From Neurospora tetraspora (lineage: Eukaryota; Ascomycota; Sordariomycetes; Sordariales; Sordariaceae), in contig NW_026944383.1 of assembly GCF_033439725.1 (NCBI RefSeq), positions 7,192,001 through 7,256,000 of the forward strand: 64,000 bases of DNA, in the 5' to 3' direction. Within the stretch, counting starts at the first letter, position 1. Each line of letters begins with the position of its first letter. Position numbers and translations under genes: made by a program. Below, one piece after another: positions 44,317-56,490 of this stretch. Below the pieces are notes generated by a model. The model saw only the letters and a program-made list of their open reading frames with translations. It searched no databases and was not told the origin of the DNA.

Positions 44317-46333
44317 CTTGTCGAAACTTCTCTGGGTAGGTATGGAACAATGGCGTTCTGGTGAGACGACCGGAGCCAAACTGACACTGACAGACAGTGA
44401 GACAGGACTGGAGGAAAGGCTCTGGGTGGTTTGTCGCAAAAGAGATCAGGCTCGAGAGAGAAAAGCGGCACACGGAGGGGTCAGAAGGAATATAAGCCGG
44501 TTTTACTTGAGGGCGGGGTGTGACCCACCACTTATTCTGTGGTCTAGCGCAGGGGGGCATGGGAGGGGAGCATCAGGAGGGGAGGTCTCAAGGGACCCAT
44601 GAGGCACGATGGTTGGGATGGTCAGCTCGGCCCCGGCCAGACACGTTAACGACACAGTGTGTACGGGTTCTCACTCAGTCTGGTAGGCAAGCAGGTATTC
44701 CCAGACGGACCACACCCTTGAACACACGACGGCTGAAGCGGCATGTGCCACACAGCCGCTGAGCCAAGGAGCCGACGAGAAGACCAGAGATACTGAAGGG
44801 GCTAGCAACGCCTTCTTACTCGTTTCTCACGGTGGCCTGGCTGTGGTTGGTCGAAAAGCGGAGGGTGGTCCGGTGGGGGGGCAGCAACAACCCTAGCGGT
44901 TGCATGTCGCAGGCGCCCAGAGGCGGCATGATGAGCCAGTAAATGGACCAGAGATGGGCGAGCGATAGACAAGGTGCTGACGAGAAAAGGTCTCAGAACG
45001 TGATCTGGACGAGTCGGTGGAATGTGGACAGTGAAGATCCCAAGATCCAGATGCCCGGTTTGTGAGAATCCAGATTCCCCATTCCGTCAAAAAGCAAAGC
45101 CACTCTCGAATGCCGAGTAAAGGACGAACAAGTCGCGCAAAAGAGTCTGCGACGATACCCGCAAAGGAGGGGTTTCACGGGCTGTGGTTGGGTTCTGAGC
45201 TGAGCTGCTGTGACTGGTATCTTCCGCGCCGGGTGTATCAGACATGTGGTGTTTGTGATAGTCTCACAGCCTGAAAGCAAATTCAAACATTAGCTCTCTG
45301 TTGATGTCTGAGCTTCAAGTCAAACTCGATTGTTTTCTTCCTCGTCGACTTCTCATTGTGAAAAAATATGATTCCCGATTTTATCAACCCGAAACTCGGG
45401 AATGCCGTCGCTGAAAGTCGCCATGCATAGGGCTAAGTGAGGGGCTGTACCCAGGTGCATGAAGCGTGCAGTAACCGGTCTTGGCAGCGAAAAGAAGGAA
45501 GGGATCGATATCTGGCTGCCAGGCATCAACAGCTTGTGCCCCTGGCTTGTGTCTTTCAGATGTCTGCTTAGCTGTCAGCGAGGTGTTACCTCGAGTAAGA
45601 TGTATCGAGATCAATGTGCAAAAACATTGAGGCGTCCGTTATGTGGATCTAGGGGACGGGAACAGTGTGAGGGCATTCCGACTGCTTGAGGAGATGGCTG
45701 TTGTTTTCCCACCGGAAGGCGGCCCCACCAGAGCTTCAGTTGTTGTGATGAATCGGGCGTGGTGATACGTAGCCGCCACCATCTTGATGAAAAAGGATAA
45801 TGTCTGCATGTGCACGAAAACTCAGGGTAAGGCGCGCCGGTGACACTGAATATGCTGTCATGATAGGCAACCGTATGTTGTATCCCCCAACATTGAAATT
45901 TGTTTCTGTCATCGTGACACCGTCAACACCTCAACCCCATTCTCCACCCATTGGAGCTTGGAGCTTGGGCACCGTGCTGCCGAGCTCGGCCGGGACTTGG
46001 GCCGCCATCATCCGCTGCTGAATTTAAGCGCCAGCTAGCTATCCCCGGATGGACTCCGCAGTGTACCTTATGGCAACGACACTACTGGACCTCCAAGCTC
46101 GAGAAAGAAAATGCTGTTATGGTTTCGACCGCTGAACGTGATAACCACGGTGCCATTGGCACCTAAACAGAACTACGTAGTATCCCGAACGATTTACTAT
46201 TTCCGGGGACATCGACGACTCAAAGTTCCCCTGTTGAAACTTCAGGCGCCAAGCTCATCGGCGCTTCAAGCACCACCTCCCCTCCTTCTCGCGCTTAAAT
46301 CCTTGAACGACAACCCCCCAGCTCCCCTTCGCT
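44317..46333. other. Intergenic region upstream of the coiled-coil gene
   Basis: About 2 kb with no supportable gene on either strand. It must contain the promoter of the coiled-coil gene on its left side and the pfd1 3' UTR on its right. Short open stretches lack conserved content. Confidence 0.4.
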
Positions 46334-46879
46334 TTAAGCCTGCCCACTACCCTTGAGCATCTTCTCGATATGCTCCTGGCTGTTCTTCGCTGTCGTCTCG
46401 AGGTAGTGCAACCTCTTGCCCAGGTTCTCCACCTCTGTCTCCATCTCCTTCATCTCGGTGCCCAGTCTGTCCTTCAACGCCGGGACAGGGACTGAGACGA
46501 ACCTGTTTTTGTTGACCGTGAGTATCTTGTCAGGAGAAAAAACCGGTCTGTTCATCCAGAGTAATCTGTGGTCGTCGGTTTGAAAGGGGGTGATGATCAA
46601 AAGAGGGGATACGTACATCTTTCCGACGCCCTCATACACGGCAGTGCTCTCCGGCAACGTGGCGAGCTCATTCCGTGTGAGCTGGGCCAGACGCATCTCA
46701 CGCTGCTTGGACGCCTGCTGGGTGCGTACGAGACCGATTTGTTGCTGAGCCGCGATCGACTGGGCTTCGATCTCACGGACCAGCTATGTCACAGTTGGTG
46801 TTAGAGCTTCACGGCAAAGGGTCATTGAGCTGCTTGATGCCTGACTCACCTTTTCGAGAGCTTCGTTGGAAATGGACAT
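46334..46879 (-). CDS. pfd1: Prefoldin subunit 1
   Basis: Minus-strand exons 46879-46850 (30 nt), 46783-46617 and 46502-46334 give 121 aa. The fold is two helices around a beta hairpin: the N-terminal helix (EALEKLVREIEAQSIAAQQQ), the hairpin region with the hallmark YEGVGKMFVSVPVPALKDRL, and the C-terminal helix (METEVENLGKRLHYLETTAK). This matches beta-type prefoldin subunit 1. Prefoldin is the hexameric cytosolic chaperone that delivers unfolded actin and tubulin to the CCT chaperonin. The second intron splits the Met codon of GKMF between T and G. Length agrees with yeast and human Pfd1 (about 110-122 aa). Confidence 0.92.
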
Positions 46880-47535
46880 TGTTGCGGGTGTGGTTTGATA
46901 AATTAGGTGAGAAGTAAAGGTAATTGGTGGTTTAGTCGTCAATTAGGGTTCGTTCGTCGTTGTTTGGATGTTTAATATCTAAAAGTCCAAAAGGGGGAGC
47001 AGGCAGCGGGAAGCTGTTCTGTGGAGGAAACGTTGGCGGCGGCGACGGCCTTTGTTGGTGGTGAGGAAGCACAGTGTGGACACTGACCATTCGCACGTAC
47101 CTGCGCTTGAGACGCGGCGAGGTGCTCCCGGGCCCGTTTGTCTTCCTTCCAACACAAGATGCACCAACATCTTGCAATTTCTAATATTACATTGTCTATA
47201 TATGATTACTGCTCTGTGTCTTGATTTCTTCAGTTAAAGGAGGTTGCAGTTGCTCTTCTACAACCGTAAAGTACCTCGGTATGAACCACTGCGCCGATCC
47301 CCCTTCTCTTGACAACTGTGTTGATAGCGATTCGGAGATGCCAGTGGCCCAATGATTCCCGGCTCTCGGGTCGACTGGCTCGAGAAAGGTGACCGTCATC
47401 GGTTCACCAGGAGGGTTCCGCCTCCATGCCAGTAGCATCATCCTACAAACAAGATAGCGAAACTTCCATCGGCACATCCTCTCGAGTCGGCCTTTAGTCT
47501 ATTAGTTGAGTACACCCGTCCTCTTTTGGGTATAT
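46880..47535. other. Intergenic region between pfd1 and the ceramidase gene
   Basis: 656 bp between two minus-strand genes, holding the pfd1 promoter and the ceramidase 3' UTR. A 93-codon minus-strand frame (47196-47477) has no recognisable content and is not called. Confidence 0.4.
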
Positions 47536-48732
47536 TCAGCTGCTTTTGGTTGCCCCCTTATAAGTCCTGGGAACAACCTTGGGAATAGAACTCCAAGGCC
47601 GCCAGTCAAGCATGAACTTCTCTTCATCGCCGCCGAGGCAACGAACCAGCCAGATGCGCCAGAGAATCATTTCGTATGCTATATGAAGATGAGTGTCAGT
47701 CAACATACCGCAACGAGAGCAAGACGGTCCTCTCAAGTTGGACTAAGGGATGCACTTACCACCAAGGCCAGTAAGGATATGCCACCAGCCATGACCTTCG
47801 AGCACAATGGACCATGGGAGTTGCAGCTGGTTCTTCGCGGTGGTGAGGTGTCTGCAGAAGATGTTGTCCATATTCCAGATGAAGAAACCGCCAACAAAAG
47901 TAATGATGGCTATTTGTCCCAAATATTAGTGTGGCCCTCATTGGAAACAAAAAGCTGGGCACCACTTACAAACCAATGCCAACGTCCACATCTCGCGCAT
48001 GATCCGGCTGCAGACGATAGGATTTCTCTCCCTAAGCTGCGGCCTCAACTGATACTCCATAACATAGAAGCCGCGGAAAACGGTGGTGGCAGTGATAAGA
48101 GCAAAAGCCACTTGATGGAACACTGGGTTTTTCGCATAAAGGTAGTAGACCTAGACACCTCAGTCAGTTCCGCTTCCACTCCTAGAACATGGTGCACTTA
48201 CAGTGATAAAGATACCAAGTCCAATCATGATCGAGGCAATCAAAAGTTGAGTCCTCGGGGATCTCTTGTAGGAGAATGTGGCATAGCACATGATAAAGAC
48301 GGTATAAATCATGGGCAGCTCATCGGCCAGTTGCATCTCGTCTGATTAACTTGTTAGTATTCACGACCATACTGTTACCATAGCTCACTTACACTTAAGA
48401 GTTGCATGGAACGCCATAGAGCCCAGGCCGACCACCATGTAGCCAACATAGGCCAGGAGAAAGATAGGCGAGTGCTTGAACTCAAGGACATTTCGTATTC
48501 CCTTGACTCCAAGCCACATGAACATCAAGTTGGTTAATGTGTTGACCAGCTCGGCACAATAGTATGTGATGTTATAATCCTATGTCAGATTCATGGTGAG
48601 TCTCGTGGGTCAAAGTGGACGGTTTAACTCGGACTTGGGTTAATGTACCTCTTCACACCAGTTCAAGGTTGATGTTTGCTCTCCCCAGAAGCCATCACGG
48701 GCTTCCCGATAGGGAATCTGAAGTAGCGACAT
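47536..48732 (-). CDS. ypc1: Alkaline ceramidase (Ypc1/Ydc1/ACER family)
   Basis: Six minus-strand exons, 48732-48649, 48579-48393, 48341-48202, 48150-47970, 47909-47760 and 47678-47536, give 294 aa. Start and motifs fit the family: GFWGEQTSTLNWCEEDYNIT, YYCAELVNTLTNLMFMWLG, GLGSMAFHATLK with the first metal His, YEMQLADELPMIYTVFIMC with the conserved Asp, and EGHGWWHILTGLGAYEMIL with the paired His. About seven membrane spans are expected. The enzyme cleaves (phyto- or dihydro-) ceramide to a sphingoid base and fatty acid in the ER/Golgi membrane; substrate preference cannot be told from sequence. The five introns (51-81 nt) all have GTAAGT/GTACAT donors and keep the family reading, so the model is well supported despite the absence of one long frame. 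Confidence 0.92.
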
Positions 48733-50308
48733 TCTGACTTGGGGCTAAACTAATAGCGTAGCTTTTCTCTCCCGCCGTATAGACGCACTGCTACCACACA
48801 CAACTCCTTTGGAATGGCGCCAAGCCCAGCCAGAAGGGGTGGTCTGGGTGGCTGGATTGGGAACCGTAAATTGAATTGAAGCTTGCAGATGGGTAACGTG
48901 GCTGTGAAGAATCGTTGCTGCAGTCGAAGCGGATCTGCTCCCGGTAGGTATTGTCCGTGTTAAGTTATTCGTCGGTCGTATAAGCCACAACCCCAGGTCT
49001 ACAAGACAATGTGTGATGTGGCACGGAGAGGGTCTCTGATGTAACGAACAGTGAGAAAGTGAAATATCAAGACAATGGGATGTAATTGTATCAATCAGAA
49101 AGAGAAAATTGGCATGTGTTGGGTGAAATTGTGAACCAAGAGAGCCCCGGATATCTCGGAACAGTACGAAAATTGACGAAACAGGAAAGTAGCGCAAACC
49201 ATGCACGCCAGGCAGGAATGGGTTGTTCTTTCCTCACAACAGCTCGAGCATCAAAATCTCAACCTGGAAATAAGGCCCGTGAAAACATGGAAACTGCTCG
49301 ACATTCGAGAAAATCAATCGAAAGCTGAAATTCTTGGTGACCAGGATCCACCAAGCGCAACATCGTCACCAGCACTCGACCAGAAGCAGGAAGGCTTCAC
49401 TTGCATGGTTCGTAAGCGCTGATGCTGGACGATAAGCGTCATCGACCATGATGCCTCGGCCCGTCAACGAGATATGATAGATGTACATATCCAACACGTG
49501 CGATAATTGGCATGAATAAAACCAACACAAACTCTCCGAATCTTTGGCGGCCGAAGCTATCAGTGTGTGATCAAATGAAACTAAAACATGAACAGGGAAG
49601 ACACCGGCAAGATGGTTCCTGTCACATGTGCCTGGAAAAAGTGGAAGCGGAAACTTGAAAAGCGGGACCGCCGCGTAAGCCCCCATCATTCCGGTGGAGC
49701 TTCTTCTCCGTCCCGGCAACGGCCCCGCTCGGCCCGGATCCGGATGGCCCGTGCATGCCTCAAATATGTACAACCACACTTGTACACACAACGTGTACAG
49801 CTGCGTCAGCTGGTGCTTACAGCGAGCAGATACAGCATGCCACAGTGGCTTTTAGTGGGGGTGGCACCTGCACATCAACTGCACTCATCAGACTGTCGAA
49901 TTGTCACCAACCCATAATCTTTACACGAACCGAGACTTTGAACAAGAAGACATGACGAAAGGTTACTGACAACGACCAAGCCAAGTCGATAAAGAGGTAC
50001 TTACCAGGGGCAACTAAGGAACGTCGAAGCGCGTTGGGGATGCCAAGAACTCCCGTCGGCGCATCCTCTGACGTAACCCACGACGAGACGGCCCTACAGG
50101 TAGACGGACCATTGCGGATACACAGACGTCCGAGCCTGGCACAACCTGGAAACAACGACAATCGCGTCGAGGGAGTCTTGTTCACCAATTCAACAATCCC
50201 TGACGACGACCACGGGAACGACGGATCCATGTGACAGCCGACCACCGGTACCTGACCAACTCCAAACACTATCCTTGACCTGCCATCATTGGATGGCCAC
50301 ACCATCAC
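48733..50308. other. Divergent promoter region of ceramidase and sgm1
   Basis: About 1.6 kb between divergent starts. Open stretches on both strands are short and carry no recognisable domain. No RNA gene, repeat or mobile element was noticed. Confidence 0.4.
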
Positions 50309-53122
50309 ATGGCAGCACCCGCTAAACAAGCCTCGTCAAGATGGGGCTCTTTTCTATCCCAGGCCGTCGCCGGAGTCGAGGCCAAGCTAGACACCATTCT
50401 CGCCGATGACTATGATGATGCTGCCCAGCAGAACAAGGAGTCCAAACCCGCGGCCACTCCTCCGCCCGCACCATCATCGGCAAAGGCCAGCCCAAGTATG
50501 ATATTTCCAACCCAGACTTGCAAAACTATGACTGACACTCCTTGCTACTCACAGCACCTTCAAGGACAGCCTCCACACGTACCAATGATCGCCTCCAAGA
50601 GCGGTTGGCAAGAGCCATGGCCGCCAAGGCCGCCGGCCAGAAACCCGATCGAACGTCATCCTCGACACAAGCGAGCCCACGCCAGAGTATGGATGCTCCA
50701 AGTCGAGCCTCGACCGACAGCATAGATAGGCCGACTATCGCAGCCAAGGACAGTCCGAAGGCCGTCTCTTCGCCGCGCGCATCTTTAGACACGCCCAGGA
50801 AATCGCAGGACACTACACAGGAGCCACCAGTGGCATCGCGGGACTCGGTGGACGGAACTAAAGAGGTGGAAGCACAGTCAGTTTCTGAGGAAGCCGACAG
50901 TGTGAGGGCATCGACGGATCAGCCACGTCCAGAAAACACCACTGGGGATGAAGTCCCGACCACCGAAGCCAAGTTGGAGGCACCGGCCGAGATAGTAGCC
51001 GAGACCGAACCCAAGAAGAGCGTCGAGGTCACTGAGAAGGAGCAACCAAATGGCCAAGAAACGAAATCAGACGATACGCGACCGCAAAACCAAGACGAGA
51101 TCCACGCCTACGTAGAGCGAATCGATGCTTTGGAGGCTAAGCTACAGTACCTTGCCAGGGAGGCATCAGCAGCAGCGCGCAAGGAAGCCTTGTCTGCACC
51201 CGCCGGGAGTGCTGAAAAGAAGCTTGCGGAAAAGGATCAGCAAATAGCCCAGCTGATGGAAGAAGGCAAGAATCTCGCCAGTAACGAACAGAAACTGCGG
51301 ACGATTTTGAAGAACTTGCGAAAGAAGCAAGCTGAAGATGAAAAGGAGATAGGGAACCTCAAGGCGGCCAAGGAAAAGGCCGACAGAGAAATAGAGAACT
51401 TGCGCAAGCGTGCTCGACACTCGGACGAACTCGAAAAGACCCAGAATGAGCTCCAGAGACGGTTGGATCAGTCACAACGGGAGCTCAACAACTTGCGACC
51501 GGAAGTCAAGTCCAAAGATGCTATCATCGCTGAACTACGATCACAACTTCAAAAGGCCACTGAACAGGCGGATGCCATGTCGGCAAAGGTCAACGACAAG
51601 GCAAGGGAACAGGATCAGCGGCGGATAGCAGAACTGGAGGAATCCGTGGAAGCTCTCAAGATCGAGAAGAACCTGGTGGCCGATCGTGCCAAGGCGCAAG
51701 CCGATGAACTCCGAAAAGAAGCCGAAAGAGCCACCGAAAAGGCAAAGGCTCTCGAGTTGGAGCTGAAGGCCGAAGTCCAGGTGATGGAGAGTAAGCTGGA
51801 AGCTATGCGTACCCGCGCTGAAGAGGCTTCCTCAGGCGTAACGGGTGACTCCCAAGCCAAGTTGCTTAGACAGGTGGAAACCCTGCAAAGCCAATACTCG
51901 ATTGCAAGTGAGAACTGGCAAGGCATCGAGACTACTCTACGGTCGAGAATAGTTAACCTTGAGAAGGAGCGGGATGAAGCGCTGCAGCGGGAGTCTGATA
52001 TGCGCAGAAAGGCTCGTGAAGCTGTAAGTTCTTATCAATACCATATGCATCTATCAGAAGACTGACAATCTCTAGGCCCTTCGAGCAAGACGCAATGAAG
52101 AAGAGTTGGAAGAAGCCAAGACTAAGCTGCCCAATCAGGAAGACGTCGAATCTTACCGTTCGCAGCTCGACTCCCTCAAGAAGCGGGCAGAGGAAGCCGA
52201 AGCGGCCCTAGCACAGGCCCGAGCGGATTTCGAGAAGCAGAAACAGGCATGGGAAGCTGAAAAGGAAGTAATCAAAGAGGAAAGGGAAAGGGATCTCCAA
52301 GCACAAGGAAATCGCCCACGATCCTGGTTAGAAGGTCTTCCCGGCGGCCCATTCTTGAAGAACGAAGGTAGCGGGCCTGGATCACCTCAACTGTCAACAG
52401 CGCAAAGGACCTACAGCACCGATTTCCTAGGCATCCAAGGCCTCTCGAACAAGGTTCGCAAAGCATCAGCCCCGTCCAGCAACGGAGATGCTGCCGGAGC
52501 AATCACAAGCCGCCGACCCTCCGGCCAGCCCGGCCTGATCCGCACATCCGTCGCCTCAGGCAGCACCCAGCCTGGAAGCAACCCCCTCTTCAGTCCCACT
52601 ACGGAATCCATGCCTCCAGTCACACCCCTATCCGCGATTCACCCACCATCAGACGCAGGTGCCGCACCGGGAATCCAGCACCCGCCCCGTGAGCTCCACC
52701 GCTCCGACACCGGCTTCGACAGCATCGACTCCTCCTCGTCCCCACACAACGTGATGCAAGACATGGTCTCCGTATCCACCATCGCCGCCGGACCCTCGGT
52801 CCAGCTCGTCGAGCGCATGAGCGCCAAGATCCGCCAGCTCGAGAGCGAGAAGGTGACGGTGCGCGAGGAGCTGGCGCGCATCTCCAAGCAGCGGGACGAG
52901 GCGCGGGCGGAGATTGTGGCGCTCATGGGCGAGGTGGAGAACCAGAAGAAGGCGGCTGAGAGGGTCGCTGAGCTGAAGAGGCAGGTGGCGGAGGTGAATG
53001 AAAGGTATGAGACGACGTTGGAGCTGCTGGGCGAGAAGAGCGAGGAGGTGGATGAGTTGAAGGCGGATGTGCAGGATTTGAAGGACATGTATAGGGATTT
53101 GGTGGAGAGGACTATGAAGTGA
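50309..53122 (+). CDS. sgm1: TMF-type golgin, Sgm1-like
   Basis: Exons 50309-50495, 50555-52023 and 52076-53122 give 900 aa. The N-terminus (SSRWGSFLSQAVAGVEAKLD) resembles the start of golgin-type proteins. Residues about 65-260 are Ser/Glu-rich. A long coiled coil spans about 260-640 (IDALEAKLQYLAREASAAAR, then many EKxxAExRK heptads). After a Ser/Pro linker, the last about 110 residues (VQLVERMSAKIRQLESEKVT, ELKRQVAEVNERYETTLELL, VDELKADVQDLKDMYRDLVE) match the C-terminal TMF/TATA-binding-type domain that in TMF1 and Sgm1 binds Rab6/Ypt6. The likely role is a Golgi tethering golgin, by family. Both introns are short with CTGAC branch sites and standard ends. Confidence 0.82.
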
Positions 53123-53440
53123 GGTGATGAGTGATGGGGATTGGGTCGGACTAGGTGGTGATTCTTGCATAGCTAGACTAGTTAAAATAGTTGGTAATGA
53201 AATATGAGTTGATGTGTGGGTATGAAGGGTAGGGAGCATAATGGACAGGTGAGTGGGAATGTCTTTCACGAAAATTTGGGATGTTAATGCCACTAATCTG
53301 TTTGACGCCTCTTCGTCAGATTCCCCCATCGTTCTTCGAGGCAATCAATCTCAAAATCAACGCTCATCCTCATCATGTCATTGCCATGCTCACCACATAT
53401 ACATCCCTCTCCCTCTCCCCACCTGCACCCACGAACCAAC
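53123..53440. other. Convergent 3' region of sgm1 and nas6
   Basis: 318 bp between convergent stops; nothing recognised. Confidence 0.4.
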
Positions 53441-54313
53441 TCAAAGCTCAATCCCCTCCCTCTCCGCCTCCCTCTCAATAAACCTCCTCACATCCTTATC
53501 CGGCGCCAAATCCAACGCCAAACACCCATCCACATCCTTCTTATCCGTCTCCGCTCCGGCCTTGAGCAACGCAACCGCCGCATCCCCATGTCCCTCCGCC
53601 ACCGCATGATGCAGCGGCGTATACCCCGCGTTATCGCTGGCATTAATCGGCGACTTGTGTTCCAGCAAAAGATTAATCATGGGCACAGACCCAATAGCGG
53701 CGGCACGGTGCAAGGGGTACTGGCCGCGTTTGTCCTTGACGCGGACCGAGGCGGGCTGGGGCTTCATGTCTGAAGACAAAAGCTTGCGTGCGAGGTCGAG
53801 GTTGTTTTTGGAGGCGATGAAGTGTAGGGCGGTTTGCGATTGGTGGTTGGTTTGGTTGATGTCGGCGCCGCGGGCGAGGAGGAGGTCGAGGATGGCGTCC
53901 GAGTCTTTGACTGAGGCGGAGATCATGAAGGGGGTCCAGCCCATGTCGTCTTCGGCATCAGGATCGAAACCCTTTTGGTTCACGAGGAGCTCGACGACTT
54001 CCTTGCGGTTGTAGGAGCAGGCCCAGTGAATGGGGAGACGGCCATCGTCGTCTTTGCGTTGGGCGAGCTTGGGGTTGGCCTGGGGGTGTGTTAGTCATGC
54101 TGCTACTATACGTATTTGTAAAATGATATTCCACTTACATTGAGGAGAGATTCGACGACGGATACTCAAATCGTTGGAATGTCAGTATTCATCAAGTTCG
54201 TGGGTAGCTCAATGAGTGTCCGCAACTGCTCAGCTTGAGGTGTTCTGGAGCTTTCCATGCTCACCTTTACCCTCACGGGCGGCAGCGTGAATCGCGAATT
54301 TGTCTTCTGCCAT
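53441..54313 (-). CDS. nas6: Proteasome assembly chaperone Nas6 (gankyrin)
   Basis: Minus-strand exons 54313-54265, 54164-54139 (26 nt) and 54079-53441 give 237 aa. The sequence is almost entirely ankyrin repeats, seven by eye: AIHAAAREGKVSVVESLLNA, GRLPIHWACSYNRKEVVELL, GWTPFMISASVKDSDAILDL, QTALHFIASKNNLDLARKLL, GQYPLHRAAAIGSVPMINLL, GYTPLHHAVAEGHGDAAVAL, and a capping repeat ending at GIEL. Yeast Nas6 and human gankyrin are 228 and 226 aa. The protein binds the C-terminal domain of Rpt3 and guards base assembly of the 19S particle. The 26-nt exon encodes VSVVESLLN within repeat 1, and skipping it would break that repeat. It is divergent from prp46 with 477 bp between starts. Confidence 0.93.
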
Positions 54314-54790
54314 TTTGGTTTTGTGGTGGATATTTGGTTCAGTATCTGACGACAGGAGATCAAGAAGTAGATTACGTCGGCTTTCTAAGAGTTGTTTGAT
54401 ATGGTGATGTTGTTGCAAGAGTTGAACGTCATGTAAGTGATGCCTTCCCCGGTAGCTTCGATGAGGTGAGTGTCCGAAAGAGGCACACCGTGTGAGCTCT
54501 ACTGTCCCTGCCAAGACGCTAAATGCGCTAAAATGTGGCCCAAGCTCCCTGAAACCCAGACGTCAGCAAAAATTCCCAGCCGCGTCCAGGCCGCGCCGGT
54601 GGCACTCGTGGCACACTGTATCACTTTCATCACTGCATCTTCAACTTTGGCATCAAGTCAACAACTGGCGACTCCCAACTCCATCGAACGACCAACAACC
54701 GATTTTCAGCTTCTCATCCGAACCATATCGCGGAACCATAAACACAACAATTACAAATAACCAAGCAACTCCATCTACAATTCTGTCACA
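54314..54790. promoter_or_regulatory. Divergent promoter of nas6 and prp46
   Basis: 477 bp between divergent starts, so both genes may share control elements. I see no proteasome-type GGTGGCAAA box here. An A/C-rich leader (ACACAACAATTACA) lies just before the prp46 start. Confidence 0.5.
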
Positions 54791-56370
54791 ATGGCGGCCG
54801 AGGTTGCCAACAGCGCCGCCAATGGCCCTGGCACTGACGCCAACCCGCTCGAGATCATGATCCGCGAGAACGCCAGGAAAACGAAACTCATCTACTCCGC
54901 CACAACCACACCCACAGATGCTTCTGGCACCTCCGGGAGAAAGCGTCTAAAACTCGACCCCGGGCTTGCGTCAGAAGATCCCGATATCACCAAGACCGGC
55001 CTCTCTCTCCGTCTCCACGCCGAGTACAGCGACGTCCAGACACTCCCCGAAGCCATTGCCTCCAAGTTGCCAGCCGGCGGACCACGCAAAAAGAAGGCCA
55101 AGCTAGCCATCGAAGAGGCCCCCTCAAAATCCGAAGAACACGCCCGCAAACTCATCGAGGGCATCCCGCCGAGCAAGTCCGCTGCCGCCGCCAACTCGAA
55201 TGCCCTGGTCCTCTCGCGCAGCAAGCCCGGCGCTGGCGCGGGTGCGTCAACAACCAGGCCGAATGCGCAACGAAACGAACCCCAAACAAACAGCCTGGCG
55301 CGGCGATCCGACGTGTTGGCACAGCCCAGGCCAGATTGGCACCCGCCTTGGAAGCTTCTCAAGGTGCTTTCGGGCCATCTGGGATGGGTGCGTGCCTTGG
55401 CAGTAGAACCGGACAACAAGTGGTTCGCCTCGGGCGCGGGCGATCGTACCATCAAGATCTGGGACTTGGCGTCAGGAGCCTTGAAGTTGACCCTCACTGG
55501 ACATATTTCGACAGTTCGCGGGCTGGCTGTGTCGCCGAGACACCCGTACTTGTTCTCGTGCGGTGAGGATAAGATGGTCAAGTGCTGGGATTTGGAAACG
55601 AACAAGGTTATCCGACATTATCACGGCCATCTCAGTGGTGTCTATACACTCGCGCTGCATCCTACACTGGATGTTCTGGTAACAGGCGGTCGCGACGGTG
55701 TGGCTCGCGTATGGGATATGCGGACAAGAAGCAACATCCACGTTCTCTCTGGGCACACGGGCACAGTAGCGGATCTTGTCTGCCAGGAGGCCGATCCTCA
55801 GGTTATCACAGCCAGCTTGGACTCGACCGTCCGCATGTGGGATCTGGCGGCCGGCAAGACGATGGGCGTCTTGACACATCACAAGAAGGGTGTGCGAGCG
55901 TTGACGACTCATCCAACCGAGTTCACGTTCGCGACGGGTAGCACGGGCAGCATCAAGCAGTGGAAGTGCCCTGAGGGTGCCTTTATGCAGAACTTCGAGG
56001 GACACAACGCCATCATCAACACGCTATCTGTGAACGATCAGAACGTCATGTTCTCTGGTGGCGACAACGGTTCGATGAGCTTCTGGGATTGGAAGTCTGG
56101 CCATCGCTTCCAGGCTCTTGATACGACTGCTCAGCCGGGTTCGCTCGATGCTGAGTCGGGTATTATGAGCTCGACCTTTGACAAGTCTGGAGCCCGCTTG
56201 ATTTGCGGCGAAGCGGACAAGACCAGTGAGTTTACCCTTTACGAGAGTTGTTTTTGCGAATAGTGTTGCTAACTGAATTTCTAGTCAAAATCTGGGGTGA
56301 AGACCTGAGCGCGACACCAGAGTCGCATCCCCTCGAGTGGAAGCCAACGTTGGCCAGGCGGAAGTTTTGA
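54791..56370 (+). CDS. prp46: Pre-mRNA-splicing factor Prp46 (PLRG1/PRL1)
   Basis: Exons 54791-56225 and 56285-56370 give 506 aa. Residues 1-185 are polar and basic ([25 protein letters not shown]). A seven-blade WD40 propeller follows from about 190: [100 protein letters not shown], and the last strand IKIWGEDL in exon 2. The protein is a core member of the Prp19/NTC complex in the activated spliceosome. The sequence ends [10 protein letters not shown], which matches the conserved end of the family and fixes the short second exon. Confidence 0.95.
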
Positions 56371-56403
56371 GCATCGTGAACGGCGAGGAAGGCAGATTCT
56401 GTT

Positions 56404-56445
56404 ACTCGAGGGTGGTGGGTGCCTTTCTGGCTCTGGGCGCCAAGG
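56404..56445. repeat. Interspersed repeat, copy 1
   Basis: ACTCGAGGGTGGTGGGTGCC followed by TTTCTGGCTCTGGGCGCCAAGG. The same sequence, with a 4-nt gap, lies at 59749-59786, downstream of orc1. After both copies comes GGTGGCA-AA-TTTGGG; here it is separated by an inserted hairpin segment. Confidence 0.85.
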
Positions 56446-56450
56446 CTCTT

Positions 56451-56478
56451 CCACCCTCTCCTCATAAGGAGAGGGTGG
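56451..56478. repeat. Perfect 12-bp hairpin
   Basis: CCACCCTCTCCT, loop CATA, AGGAGAGGGTGG. It lies 80 bp past the prp46 stop, probably in its 3' UTR, and is absent from the otherwise similar copy at 59.75 kb. Confidence 0.9.
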
Positions 56479-56490
56479 CAGAAATTTGGG

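Noticed and set aside
47196-47477. 93-codon minus-strand frame between pfd1 and ceramidase
   Set aside because: No domain, no clear splice link to either neighbour, and it lies where the ceramidase 3' UTR is expected.
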